Source: Cupriavidus necator (lineage in GTDB: Bacteria > Pseudomonadota > Gammaproteobacteria > Burkholderiales > Burkholderiaceae). From it: a stretch of DNA of 64,000 bases. Positions 36,448-45,274 of this stretch are shown in pieces. The stretch lies in NCBI GenBank assembly GCA_022041995.1, contig CP074381.1, positions 1,116,001 through 1,180,000 on the forward strand. The letters run 5' to 3'. The translations under genes were made by a program, and so were the position numbers. Every line of letters begins with the position of its first letter. Within the stretch, counting starts at the first letter, position 1. The notes under the pieces were generated by a model. It was not told the DNA's origin and made no database searches. It saw nothing but the letters and a program-made list of their open reading frames with translations.

Positions 36448-38317
36448 ATGCTCAATATCCGCCTGCAGCAGCGCAATGGCAGCGCCGAGGTGATCCATGT
36501 CAAGGGGCCGGGCTGTACCATCGGCAAGGATCCCGGCTGCGACATCGTCCTCAAGGGCCTGCTGATCGGCAAGCTCCACGCCCGCATCGAAGGACACAAC
36601 GGCGGCTGGTATATCGAGGATCAGGGCGGCATTGCCTCGACGCTGATCAACGGCGACCCGATCACGCGCTATGGCCCGCTGGCGGCGGCCGACCAGATCG
36701 AGATCGGCGGGTTCGTGCTGTCGGTCCTAGCCGAGCCGGGGCGTGCCGGAACGGGCGTGGCGGCGCAGCCATCGCCGCCGCAGCACCACGCCCAACCATC
36801 GCAGGGCGGCGCTCCCGCGCCTCACCTGTCGACAGCGGCGCCGATGCCGTCGCCGCCAGGCGAGACGGCGACCGTACCGCCATTGCAGTCGCAAGGCGCA
36901 CCGGTGCTGCGTGAAGCCGTGCCCGCTTCCAGGCCGCCAGTGCCAGTGCCTGCGCCGATACCGGCCCCGGCGGCCGCCAAGGCTGCGCCTGCCCGCGCGG
37001 TACCGCTGCCGCCGGCAGACGAGGCGCTGCGCGCGCCGATCAACTCGCCGCGCGGCGTGGAACTGCGCAAGCAGGCGCACCAGCGCCTGATCGCGGCGCT
37101 CGACCTGCGCCGCGTCAACGTCGCGCGCATGGCCGAGGACGAACTATGCGAACTGGTCGGCTCGCTGCTCGACGACATCCTCAAAGAGAGCGTGTTCCGC
37201 AGCCAGGAGATCCCACTGGACGCGCTAAAGCAGAGCGTCTTCGACGAAGTGATCGGGCTGGGTCCGCTTGAAGAGCTGCTGGACGATGACGCGGTCTCGG
37301 AAATCATGGTCAATTGCCATGACGAGATCTTTGTCGAGCGCGCCGGCCGGCTGACGCGCTCGCCAGTGATCTTTACCGACGACCGCGCCGTGCTGGGCGC
37401 CATCGAACGCATCGTCGCGCCATTGGGGCGGCGCATCGATGAAAGCTCGCCGATGGTCGATGCGCGCCTGCCCGATGGCTCGCGCGTGAACGCGGTGATC
37501 CCGCCGCTTGCCCTCAAGGGGCCGAACATCACCATCCGGAAGTTCTCGCGCAAGAAGCTCAGGGGCGAAGACCTGGTCGCCTTCGGCTCGCTGTCGCCCG
37601 AGATGCTGGAGTTCCTGCGCACTGCCGTGGAGCGGCGCGCGAATATCGTGATCTCCGGCGGTACGGGCTCGGGCAAGACTACGCTGCTGAACGTGCTGTC
37701 GAGCTTTATCCCGGACGACGAACGCATCGTCACGGTCGAGGATGCGGCCGAGCTGCAGCTGTCGCAGCCCAACCTGGTGTCGCTGGAAGCGCGGCCGCCC
37801 AATATGGAAGGCAAGGGCGCGGTGACGATCCGCGACCTGGTCAAGAACTGCCTGCGGATGCGCCCGGACCGCATCGTCGTCGGTGAATGCCGGGGGGGAA
37901 GCGCTGGACATGCTGCAGGCCATGAACACCGGCCATGACGGCTCGCTGACGACGGCCCACGCCAACTCGCCGCGGGACTGCCTGTCGCGTCTTGAGGTGA
38001 TGACGCTGATGGCGGGGCTGGACCTGCCGGTGCAGGCCATTCGCGAGCAGGTCTGCTCGGCGGTCGACGTGATCGTGCAGCAGACTCGCTTTTCCTGTGG
38101 CTCGCGGCGCGTGACGCATATCACCGAGGTCAGCGGCATGGAAACGGGCGTGGTGCAGCTGCAGGACGTGTTCATGTTCCGCGAGGAAGGCTACGGTGCC
38201 GACGGGAAGGTCAAGGGGCGCTATGTCGCCACCTCATATATCCCGGATTTCTACCAGGACCTGATCCGGCGCGGCATTCAGGTCAATACGGGCATCTTCA
38301 CCGCCCGCGACGAGTAA
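36448..38317 (+). CDS. tadA: TadA/CpaF pilus ATPase with N-terminal FHA domain (apparent -1 frameshift in a G7 tract)
   Basis: A fusion of about 622 residues. Residues 1-95 form an FHA domain ([16 protein letters not shown], then [16 protein letters not shown] and LINGD). A Pro/Ala-rich linker of about 100 residues follows, then a secretion ATPase with Walker [11 protein letters not shown] (K410) and an aspartate/His box region. In FHA folds Arg and Ser usually contact phosphothreonine; here they appear as Lys and Gly, so binding may be altered. One base is missing in the G-run at 37892-37898, just before [15 protein letters not shown], which interrupts the frame. The downstream TadB/TadC genes are intact. 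Confidence 0.9.
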
Positions 38318-38326
38318 GGAGGCCAT

Positions 38327-39175
38327 ATGAACCTTGCCCTGGTGCTGTGTGGCGCCTTCCTGATGACCGTGCTGATTGCGTGGGCCGTGCTGTCGCAGGG
38401 CAAGCGCTGGTTCGTGCGGCACACGCAGACGCTGGCGACCGAGGTCGAGGCCTCGCTGGCCGATCTCTTCATCTTCATCAATATGCGGCAGGTGGCCGGC
38501 ATCTCGGTGGTGGCGGTATTCGCGCTGCCGCTGCTGACCTACCTGGTATCGCAGAACGTGTTCTTCGCGGTGCTCAGCATTCCGGTGAGCCTGCTGCTGC
38601 CGCGCGGGCTGGTGAAGAAGATGCAGCGCAAGCGCCTGATGGCTGTCGAAGACCAGATGCCGGATGCGCTGCTGATGATGTCGAGCGCGCTGCGTGCCGG
38701 CGCCAGCTTCCCGATGGCCTTGGAAAGCGTGGTGGCCGAGTCGCGGCCGCCAATCTCGCAGGAGTTCGACCTGCTGATGCGCGAAGTCCGGCTTGGCGTG
38801 GACTTGATGGACGCGCTGCGCAATATGGAAAGGCGCATTCCGGTGCCCGATTTCCTGATGGTGACCGCGGCCATCACGATCTCGCGCGAGGTGGGCGGCA
38901 ACCTGGCCGAGACGCTGGAGTCCGTGGCGCGCACGCTGCGCGAGAAGCACCAGATGGAAGGCAAGATCCGCGCGCTGACCGCGCAGGGCAAGATGCAGGG
39001 CCTGGTGATGACGGGCTTGCCGCTGTTTCTGATCGTGGTGCTGAACCACATGGAGCCGGTGGCGATGGCGCCGCTGTTCAATTCGCCGATCGGCTGGGGC
39101 ACGCTGTCCGTGATCGCGGTGATGGAGCTGCTTGGCTACAAGGCGATCAGCAAGATCACCCATATCGATGTCTGA
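38327..39175 (+). CDS. tadB: Tad pilus inner-membrane protein TadB
   Basis: A 282-residue polytopic protein of the type II secretion F superfamily. It has hydrophobic segments at the N-terminus and the T2SSF domain (LLMMSSALRAGASFPMALES near residue 110, then LRNMERRIPVPDFLMVTAAI). With TadC it should form the inner-membrane platform on which the TadA ATPase acts. AAGGAGG lies seven bases before the ATG, which is 9 bases after the tadA stop. Length is normal for the family. Confidence 0.93.
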   Translation: MNLALVLCGAFLMTVLIAWAVLSQGKRWFVRHTQTLATEVEASLADLFIFINMRQVAGISVVAVFALPLLTYLVSQNVFFAVLSIPVSLLLPRGLVKKMQRKRLMAVEDQMPDALLMMSSALRAGASFPMALESVVAESRPPISQEFDLLMREVRLGVDLMDALRNMERRIPVPDFLMVTAAITISREVGGNLAETLESVARTLREKHQMEGKIRALTAQGKMQGLVMTGLPLFLIVVLNHMEPVAMAPLFNSPIGWGTLSVIAVMELLGYKAISKITHIDV

Positions 39176-39187
39176 ACGGGGCCGACC

Positions 39188-40069
39188 ATGATGCTCGTTG
39201 TTGCCTTCGCCCTTGCCGCCGGCCTGGTCGGCGTGCTTGCCGCCACCACCATGGCCATGCGCCGCCTCACCGTGGCCGTGCCCGACGAGGCGCGAGACTA
39301 CCTCGACCCGCTGCCGCCGTCGCTGCGCGCGGTCTGGCCGGTGGTGCGCTTCTTCGACCACCATTTCGTCTGGATCACGCCGAAGGCGCTGCGCGCCGCG
39401 GTGGACGAACAGCTGCGCCTGACGGGCATGTCGTTCCTGATGACGGCGCGCCAGTTCCTGTCGCTGTCGATCGTTTCGGCGCTGGCGTTCTGCCTGCTGG
39501 CAGGCATTGCCATGCTGGGGCTGGGCGCGTTCTCGCCGGTGCTGTTGCTTGGCGCGGGCGCGCTGGGCTTCTTCTATCCGCGGATCTGGCTGCGCGACGT
39601 GCGCAAGCGCAACCTGCTGCAGATCACGCGCCACCTGCCGGTGTTTCTGGATTTCCTGACACTGAGCGTGGAGGCCGGCCTGAACATCAACGGCGCCTTG
39701 CTGCAGGCAGTGGAGAAGGGGCCGGAGGGCCCGCTGCGGCGCGAGTTCGAGCACGTGCTGCGCGACCTGAAGTCAGGCCTGAGCCGCGCCGATGCGCTGC
39801 GCCGCATGGATGACCGCTTGCGCGTGAAGGAGGTCACCAATTTCGTCGGTGCCGTGATCCAGGCGGAACGCATGGGCTCGGGGCTGGCCGCCACGCTGCG
39901 CTTCCAGTCGGAGCAGCGGCGCACGGAGCGATTCCAGCGCGCGGAAAAGCAGGCCATGGAGGCGCCGGTCAAGCTGATCTTTCCGCTGGTGGTCTTTATC
40001 TTCCCGGTCACCTTCATCGTGCTTGGCTTCCCGATCGTGATGAAGTTCATGCAGGAAGGGCTGCTGTGA
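39188..40069 (+). CDS. tadC: Tad pilus inner-membrane protein TadC
   Basis: A 293-residue partner of TadB with the same T2SSF domain (FLDFLTLSVEAGLNINGALLQ near 155, then LRRMDDRLRVKEVTNFVGAV). The N-terminal helix (LVVAFALAAGLVGVLAAT) and C-terminal helices (KLIFPLVVFIFPVTFIVLGFP) anchor it. Its stop overlaps the DUF192 start by 4 bases (GTGA), so the two are translationally coupled. Tandem tadB-tadC is the standard arrangement. Confidence 0.93.
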   Translation: MMLVVAFALAAGLVGVLAATTMAMRRLTVAVPDEARDYLDPLPPSLRAVWPVVRFFDHHFVWITPKALRAAVDEQLRLTGMSFLMTARQFLSLSIVSALAFCLLAGIAMLGLGAFSPVLLLGAGALGFFYPRIWLRDVRKRNLLQITRHLPVFLDFLTLSVEAGLNINGALLQAVEKGPEGPLRREFEHVLRDLKSGLSRADALRRMDDRLRVKEVTNFVGAVIQAERMGSGLAATLRFQSEQRRTERFQRAEKQAMEAPVKLIFPLVVFIFPVTFIVLGFPIVMKFMQEGLL

Positions 40070-40431
40070 GGCAGGCGCGCCTCTACCTGCGGGCCAGCCA
40101 CGGAACGCTCGACACCGGCGTGCGCGTGTCGGTGGCCGCCACCACGCGCGAGCGCATGGCGGGGCTGCTCAGCCGCGAGTCCATGGCGCCGGACGAAGCC
40201 CTGCTGCTATCCCCCTGCGGCGCGGTACACACCTTTGGCATGCGCATGTCGATCGACGTGGTCTTTCTCGACAAGCGGCAGCGCGTGCTGGCGGTGCATC
40301 CGTGCGTCGGGCGCCAGCGTGTGCGTGCCCACTGGCGCGCGCGCCAGACGCTCGAGCTTGGGGCGGGGCGGGCGGCGGCGCTGGGGATTGCGCCGGGCCA
40401 GACCCTGGAGATGCGGGAGGAGGGACCATGA
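40066..40431 (+). CDS. DUF192-family protein embedded in the Tad operon
   Basis: A 121-residue protein with the DUF192 pattern: TTRERMAGLLSRESM, a conserved HTFGMRMSIDVVFLDKRQRVLAVH segment and the end LELGAGRAAALGIAPGQTLEM. It starts with GTG overlapping the tadC stop, and its own stop overlaps the next start (ATGA at 40428-40431). DUF192 proteins are usually exported, but no clear signal peptide is seen here. Its function is unknown; strict overlap on both sides shows it belongs to the pilus operon. Confidence 0.85.
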   Translation: MRQARLYLRASHGTLDTGVRVSVAATTRERMAGLLSRESMAPDEALLLSPCGAVHTFGMRMSIDVVFLDKRQRVLAVHPCVGRQRVRAHWRARQTLELGAGRAAALGIAPGQTLEMREEGP

Positions 40432-41138
40432 GCCACAAGCCGATGCATGCGGCACGGCGCGGGGCACGGGGACAGTCCGCGGTGGAATTCCTGATCATCG
40501 CGCCGGCGCTGCTGCTGCTGTGCCTGGGCGTGATCCAGTTCGGGCTGCTGTACCAGGCCAAGGCCACGCTCGACCACGCCGCCTTGCAGGCCGCGCGGGA
40601 AGGCGCCGTCGACCACGGGCGGCTGGCCAGCATGCGCAAGGGGCTGGCGCTGGGGCTGACGCCGCTGTTCGTGCGCTCTGCCGACCGTACCGCGCATGCC
40701 ACTGGCTATGCCAGGGCCCAGTTCGAAGCCCGCACCCAGGCCAGGATCGACGTGCTGAACCCGACGCCGGCGGCGCTGCAGGATTTTGGACGAAGCGGCT
40801 ATTACGCCGGCAAGGCCACGCGGGAGATCCCCAACGACAGCCTGATGTACCGCGCCACCAGCGCCGGACCGTCTTCGGGTCTCAATATCCAGGACGCCAA
40901 CCTGCTGAAGATCCGGGTGACGTACTGCTATGAAATGTTCGTGCCATTTGCCGACCGCACCATCTACTCGCTCGTCAACGGTATCCGCAACTTCGTGGCA
41001 ACCGGGTCGTACGGTGGCCTGGAGGTCCCGACCACGCCCAATTTTTGCACCGGACGGGCCACGCTGGCGTCGCAATGGCGCATCCCACTCGAATCCGAGG
41101 CGATCGTGCGGATGCAATCACCGTATCGCGGCAACTGA
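40428..41138 (+). CDS. TadE/TadG-like minor pilin or pseudopilin
   Basis: A 236-residue protein with a short basic leader and the TadE-type motif GQSAVEFLIIAPALLLLCLGV (about residues 15-36), followed by a tryptic-looking helix TLDHAALQAAREGAVDHG that is a standard TadE feature. The remaining 170 residues are periplasmic, with a conserved-looking CYEMFVPF segment. It overlaps the DUF192 stop by four bases. With the genes at 30517 and 32057 this gives three large TadE/G-like proteins in one locus, more than usual. Confidence 0.8.
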   Translation: MSHKPMHAARRGARGQSAVEFLIIAPALLLLCLGVIQFGLLYQAKATLDHAALQAAREGAVDHGRLASMRKGLALGLTPLFVRSADRTAHATGYARAQFEARTQARIDVLNPTPAALQDFGRSGYYAGKATREIPNDSLMYRATSAGPSSGLNIQDANLLKIRVTYCYEMFVPFADRTIYSLVNGIRNFVATGSYGGLEVPTTPNFCTGRATLASQWRIPLESEAIVRMQSPYRGN

Positions 41139-41204
41139 CGGATCCGCAGTCGCCGTTTTTGTAAGTATTTGTGAAAATTTGCCGGGATAAGGCCGAAGAC
41201 ACCG

Positions 41205-41699
41205 ATGCCAGAATCAACAAGGTCGACAAAATTGCCGAAGCGGGGTTGTTTGGCGTTGCTGTTGTTGTGTAACCTCGGGTTCGTGCCGCAACCGGCGCGC
41301 TCGGCGATGGAAGTTTCTCGCTCGGAAGGCGTGCAGATCATCACCACGCGGCGTGCGCCGCCGGCCGTTGGTGGCGCCGTGCCAGCGTCCGCAGCGCGGG
41401 CGCCGGCGGCTTCCGCGCCACAGGCGTCGGCGCCGTCCGGACGCGGCGACGCGCCCGACCTGGCGCAGGCTGCCGTCGCGGGCGCCGCGCAGGCGGCGAT
41501 TCCGAGCGTGGCGGCCACCGATGAGCGCGAGCTGGTCAAGCGGGCGCTGGCGGATGAGCAGCGCGGCATGAACGAGGCGCTCGCGAACTACGCGCGCGCC
41601 AGCAAGGCCGGCGCAAGCCCGGAAACGCTGGCGCCGCTGGAGCGCGAAGTCCGCGCGCGGCTGCAGAAGATCGACATGCTGATGCGCGCTCCGCATTAA
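41205..41699 (+). CDS. Exported Ala/Pro-rich protein of the Tad locus
   Basis: A 164-residue protein with an N-terminal hydrophobic signal (CLALLLLCNLGFVPQPARSA) that likely cleaves near residue 34. The mature N-terminus reads VSRSEGVQIITTRRAPP; a long Ala/Pro linker and a C-terminal helix with ELVKRALADEQRGMNEAL and LAPLEREVRARLQKIDMLM follow, a possible coiled coil. No recognised domain. It stands between the last TadE-like gene and the OmpA-type lipoprotein and probably belongs to the same transcript, after a 66-base gap. Confidence 0.7.
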   Translation: MPESTRSTKLPKRGCLALLLLCNLGFVPQPARSAMEVSRSEGVQIITTRRAPPAVGGAVPASAARAPAASAPQASAPSGRGDAPDLAQAAVAGAAQAAIPSVAATDERELVKRALADEQRGMNEALANYARASKAGASPETLAPLEREVRARLQKIDMLMRAPH

Positions 41700-41748
41700 G
41701 GCGCGCACCGGCCAGGCCGGCATCACAAAAAGAAGAAGGGGAAGTGCT

Positions 41749-43128
41749 TTGAAGGGAATGACGTTTGGACTGACGACCCGCAAGGCCGCCATCGGCTTGG
41801 GCGTGGTGGCCCTGCTGGCGATGGCGGGCTGCAAGCAGAAGCCCGCTGACAACGCCGCCGCACAAGGCGATGCGCAGCCCGCGCCTGCAGCGGCCTCGGC
41901 CCAGCCCGTGGCATCGGCGCCGGCAACGCCTGCGCAAACCAACGTTGCCGGCCTGTGGGCCGGCGCGTTCGTGGTCAACCGCGACAAGGAAGACCGCTCG
42001 TGGTATCCGCTGCTCAATGAGATTCCGGACCATGCCGGCTTTATGCGCAACGGCAGCCGGCAGGAGCTGGTGATTGCGCTGGCGCAGGCCTCTTCCGTCG
42101 ACGTGCTGCGCTTGCGCGGCCTGTCCGATGCCGGGGCGCGCAGCAATGCGCGCCATGCCCGCGTCGAAGCCTCCGCAGGCGGCACACAAGGCCCCTGGAC
42201 CGTGATCTACGATGCGGACCTGCCGGGGCAGGACGGCTTCGATACCCGCGTGCCGCTGGCCCAGCCCGTCAAGGCCGAGGCCCTGCGCCTGACGCTTACC
42301 GGCAACCGCTGGGCGGGCGACCAGGACGAGGGCCAGATCGGCCTGCAGCAGTTCATGGCCTACGGCAAGCCCGAGGCCGCAGCCGACAAGGTGCGCCAGG
42401 TGGGCGGCATCTACCAGTTCCCGGTGGAATTCGGTTCGACCGGCTACGTGCTGCTTCACCAGGACGGCGCCGCGGTGGAAGGCTGCTACGTGGAGGGCGA
42501 CTACAGCAACCGGCAGATGAAGATCACGCAGGTGCTGGGCACGATTTCCGGCGGGCTGGAAAACGGCGCCCTGCTGGCCTTCCGGCGCACCACCGAGGGT
42601 GCCGCTGAGAAGGGTGCGATGGCATTCAGCCCGGACGGCAGCCATGTCTATGCCGCGCTGGTGAAGGGCGACGCCCGCACCTTCGACAGTGTGCGCGAAG
42701 CCGGCGGCTGGCGCCTGGCGGACAAGGCCCCGCCGTGCTTCCCGAAAGCCGAGGCCGCCCCCGATCCCATCGGCCAGGCACTGGAAGGCGCGGGCCGCGT
42801 GCAGCTCTACGGCGTCAACTTCGAAACCGATTCCGACGTGCTGAGCGCGGCGGCCCGGCCGCTGCTGGACCGCGCCGCCAGGGCGGTGCTGGCGCATCCG
42901 GACTGGCGCCTGCGCGTGGAGGGGCATACCGACAGCACCGGTGGCGACGCGCGCAACCAGCCGCTGTCTGAACGCCGCGCCGCCGCCGTCAAGCGCTACC
43001 TGGAAGGCGCCGGCGTGCCCGCCGGCCGGCTCGATGCCAAGGGCTATGGCGCCACCCATCCGCTGATGCCCAACGACACGCCATTCGGCCGGGCGCAGAA
43101 CCGCCGCGTGGAGCTGGCCAAGCAGTGA
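41749..43128 (+). CDS. Lipoprotein with discoidin-like region and C-terminal OmpA domain
   Basis: A 459-residue lipoprotein. The signal ends MAGC with the lipidated cysteine at residue 28; an Ala/Pro linker follows. Residues about 80-205 look like a NADase-type/F5-8C discoidin-like module (SSVDVLRLRGLSDAGARSNARHAR, WTVIYDADLPG, LRLTLTGNRW). Residues about 345-455 form the OmpA peptidoglycan-binding domain (VNFETDSDVLSAAARPLLDR, VEGHTDSTGGDARNQPLSERRA). The start is probably TTG at 41749 because AAGGGG lies 7 bases before it; an ATG at 41758 has no room for a ribosome site. It may anchor the pilus machine to the wall. Confidence 0.82.
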   Translation: MKGMTFGLTTRKAAIGLGVVALLAMAGCKQKPADNAAAQGDAQPAPAAASAQPVASAPATPAQTNVAGLWAGAFVVNRDKEDRSWYPLLNEIPDHAGFMRNGSRQELVIALAQASSVDVLRLRGLSDAGARSNARHARVEASAGGTQGPWTVIYDADLPGQDGFDTRVPLAQPVKAEALRLTLTGNRWAGDQDEGQIGLQQFMAYGKPEAAADKVRQVGGIYQFPVEFGSTGYVLLHQDGAAVEGCYVEGDYSNRQMKITQVLGTISGGLENGALLAFRRTTEGAAEKGAMAFSPDGSHVYAALVKGDARTFDSVREAGGWRLADKAPPCFPKAEAAPDPIGQALEGAGRVQLYGVNFETDSDVLSAAARPLLDRAARAVLAHPDWRLRVEGHTDSTGGDARNQPLSERRAAAVKRYLEGAGVPAGRLDAKGYGATHPLMPNDTPFGRAQNRRVELAKQ

Positions 43129-43895
43129 TGCCTGCGCTTGCGGCCGCGCCGGCGCGCAGTGTCGTGGCGGCCATGCTGCTGCTGGCGGGCGCGGTTCCGG
43201 CCGGCGCCGAGATCGTCATGCATGCCGACCGCGGCAGCGGCGTGACCTTCCTCACGTCGCGCAGCCACGGGTCGGCAGAAGTGGCTCCCACTGCGGCGCC
43301 CGCTGCGTTGCCGGCGCGGGCGTTTATCGGGCTGCCAACGCAACCAGTGGCAAAGGCTGTTGTCGTCGCCAGCAAATCCCCACCCTCCGACCTGGTCGCC
43401 CTCGCGCACCGCGCTGCGCAGGCCGCGGCAGTGGACCCGCATCTGCTGATGGCAATGGTGGAGGTGGAGTCAGGCTGGAACCCGCAAGCCACCTCCGTCA
43501 AGGGCGCCATCGGCCTGACGCAGCTGATGCCCGCCACAGCACGCATGCTGGGCGTGACCGATGCCTATGATCCGGCCCAGAACCTGCAGGCCGGTGCGTC
43601 CTATCTGGGCGGCTTGCTGTCGCGCTTCAACGGCGACACCAGCCTGGCCCTGGCCGCCTATAACGCGGGCGAAGGCGCGGTGCTGCGCCACGGGTCGCGC
43701 ATCCCTCCATTCGCCGAGACCCAGGCCTATGTGCCACAGGTGCTGGGCCGCTATGCGCGCTTGCGCGGCGGCGAGGACGACAGCGCCGCGGCGCCCTTGC
43801 GCCAGCCGGCGGCGCCGGCGCAGCGAGGCGGCTTGGTCATTGTCTCGTATCAGAAACCCCCCGCCTCCGCGGTGAAGAAAAAGGAGAAGTCATGA
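43128..43895 (+). CDS. Periplasmic lytic transglycosylase (SLT family)
   Basis: A 255-residue enzyme with a cleavable signal peptide (VVAAMLLLAGAVPAGA) and a C-terminal SLT domain. The catalytic glutamate is E114 in MVEVESGWNPQ, followed by GAIGLTQLMPATA and LALAAYNAGEGAV, the three signature segments. It cleaves peptidoglycan glycan strands to give 1,6-anhydro ends. The start overlaps the OmpA-lipoprotein stop by one base (a GTG at 43125 is an alternative). Opening the wall for pilus passage is a likely role (inference from context). Confidence 0.88.
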   Translation: MPALAAAPARSVVAAMLLLAGAVPAGAEIVMHADRGSGVTFLTSRSHGSAEVAPTAAPAALPARAFIGLPTQPVAKAVVVASKSPPSDLVALAHRAAQAAAVDPHLLMAMVEVESGWNPQATSVKGAIGLTQLMPATARMLGVTDAYDPAQNLQAGASYLGGLLSRFNGDTSLALAAYNAGEGAVLRHGSRIPPFAETQAYVPQVLGRYARLRGGEDDSAAAPLRQPAAPAQRGGLVIVSYQKPPASAVKKKEKS

Positions 43896-44233
43896 AGTCG
43901 TACTGGATCCCGCGCGCCTGCCTGCCGGTCATGCTGGCGCTGGCCGTTGCCAGCTGTGGCAAGGAAGAAGGGCGTTCCGCCGCGGCCAGCGATGCCTTGC
44001 CGAAAGCCTGCCAGGAAGCCGAGGCCGCGCAGCGCGCCTGCACCGAGAACATGGCGGCCAAGCTCGCTAAGTCCGGGCAGGCCGCTGCCGCCCAGACCCT
44101 GCGCGACGGGCTGCCCGGCGAGCTGGAATCCATCCGCACGCGCTGGGCCGGCGTCTCCGACAAGGATGGCCTGGCGCAATCCTGTGCGACGGTGCGCGAC
44201 AGCTTCCGCGACATGCCGCAATGCAAGGACTGA
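43892..44233 (+). CDS. Small lipoprotein of the Tad locus
   Basis: A 113-residue lipoprotein with lipobox ending VASC (cysteine at residue 22). The mature part is helical, with three further cysteines (KACQEAEAAQRACTEN near residues 38-50, and SCATVRDSFRDMPQC). The four-cysteine arrangement, C-x8-C and C-x13-C-like, suggests two disulfides. It overlaps the lytic transglycosylase gene by 4 bases (ATGA). Function unknown; possibly a partner or inhibitor of the transglycosylase or OmpA lipoprotein. Confidence 0.75.
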   Translation: MKSYWIPRACLPVMLALAVASCGKEEGRSAAASDALPKACQEAEAAQRACTENMAAKLAKSGQAAAAQTLRDGLPGELESIRTRWAGVSDKDGLAQSCATVRDSFRDMPQCKD

Positions 44234-44297
44234 CACCGGCCCGCCGCAACGCCAGCGTGCCGGTGCTTGGCTGAACTGACCAATGGAGAGGCGACAG

Positions 44298-45104
44298 ATG
44301 CCGAAGAATTCCGACCGCGTTCGCGCGCGTCAATCCCTGGACCGCCGCACGGCGCTTGGCGCAGGCGTGGCCCTGGCTGCCCTGCTGCTGCCGGCAGCAG
44401 CTTTGGCCGGCGTCTGCGATGCGCCGTGGATGCATGACGGCGGCGAGATCCGCATGACGATGCAGGGCGGTGCGCCGGGCACGGCGACCATGTCCGTGTC
44501 CGGCGTGCGCAAGTCGGGCAAGGGCCAGTGCAATGCCAATATCAGCGTCGTGTCGAATGTGGCCGCGGCCGGCTCGGCCAACGAGACGCGGCTGGACTAC
44601 ACCATGGCGGTGATCGAAGACCGCCTGACCATCTCACGCGGCGGCGCGCCGGGCAAGGTTGAGGGCAAGAGCGCCGCCGGCACGGCATCGGGCATGCTCG
44701 ACAGCAGCGCGGTCGGCACCCTCGCCTACGGCGGCGTCATTGAAGCGGAAGGGCAGCGGCTGCCGGGCGAGTCGCAGACGGTGCGCATGGACCTGCAGAT
44801 GACCGCCGCCGGTCAGGGCGCCGGCCAGGCCAGGATCCCGTCCGCCAAGGTCACCATCGGCGGCAAGGTCGTCGGCAAGCGCGCGACCATTCCCACCCGC
44901 CTCGGCCAGAAATCCTGCTGGCCGGTCCGCTACGAGCGCAGCACGACCATGGCGCCGGTCACGGTGGCGGGCCACACCGTGTCGGTGCCGCCGGCGAGCG
45001 CCAGCGTCACGGACTGGTACTGCCCCGACACGGGCCTGGTCATGAAGCAGGAGGTCGTGCAGAACGGCCAGACCGGCACCATCGAGGTGGTCTCGGTCAA
45101 ATAG
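44298..45104 (+). CDS. Exported protein, unknown function
   Basis: A 268-residue protein with a signal peptide (RRTALGAGVALAALLLPAAALA) cleaving near residue 37. The mature part is beta-rich and full of Gly, Thr and Ser: VCDAPWMHDGGEIRMTMQGG, a cysteine pair in the first 60 residues and a second pair late (KSCWPVRYERS, DWYCPDTG). No domain is recognised. It uses the ATG at 44298, which has GGAGAGG 6 bases upstream; an ATG at 44283 is possible. It follows the Tad genes by 64 bases and may close the operon. Confidence 0.7.
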   Translation: MPKNSDRVRARQSLDRRTALGAGVALAALLLPAAALAGVCDAPWMHDGGEIRMTMQGGAPGTATMSVSGVRKSGKGQCNANISVVSNVAAAGSANETRLDYTMAVIEDRLTISRGGAPGKVEGKSAAGTASGMLDSSAVGTLAYGGVIEAEGQRLPGESQTVRMDLQMTAAGQGAGQARIPSAKVTIGGKVVGKRATIPTRLGQKSCWPVRYERSTTMAPVTVAGHTVSVPPASASVTDWYCPDTGLVMKQEVVQNGQTGTIEVVSVK

Positions 45105-45179
45105 CCCGCGCATTGTCCGGATCGTCCCCCGGGCTTGTCCACGAAGGCATGGATGCCCGCCGGCGCGGGGGCTGTGCGC

Positions 45180-45206
45180 TAAAGTTCTCTGCGCTGCTGC
45201 CGTTGG
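45180..45206 (+). promoter_or_regulatory. Possible sigma-28-like promoter upstream of fapA
   Basis: TAAAGTT at 45180-45186 and GCCG at 45199-45202 have the TAAA-N15-GCCG spacing of flagellar sigma-28 promoters, but the rest of the -10 (GCCGATAA) does not match (TTGG). It lies about 70 bases before a FapA gene, a flagellar-assembly family. Weak evidence. Confidence 0.3.
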
Positions 45207-45274
45207 TGATGGATCGATAACAAGCGGAGCGCCGGCACCCGCCGCGCGGCTCCACAAGACGATTCAGGGGACGC

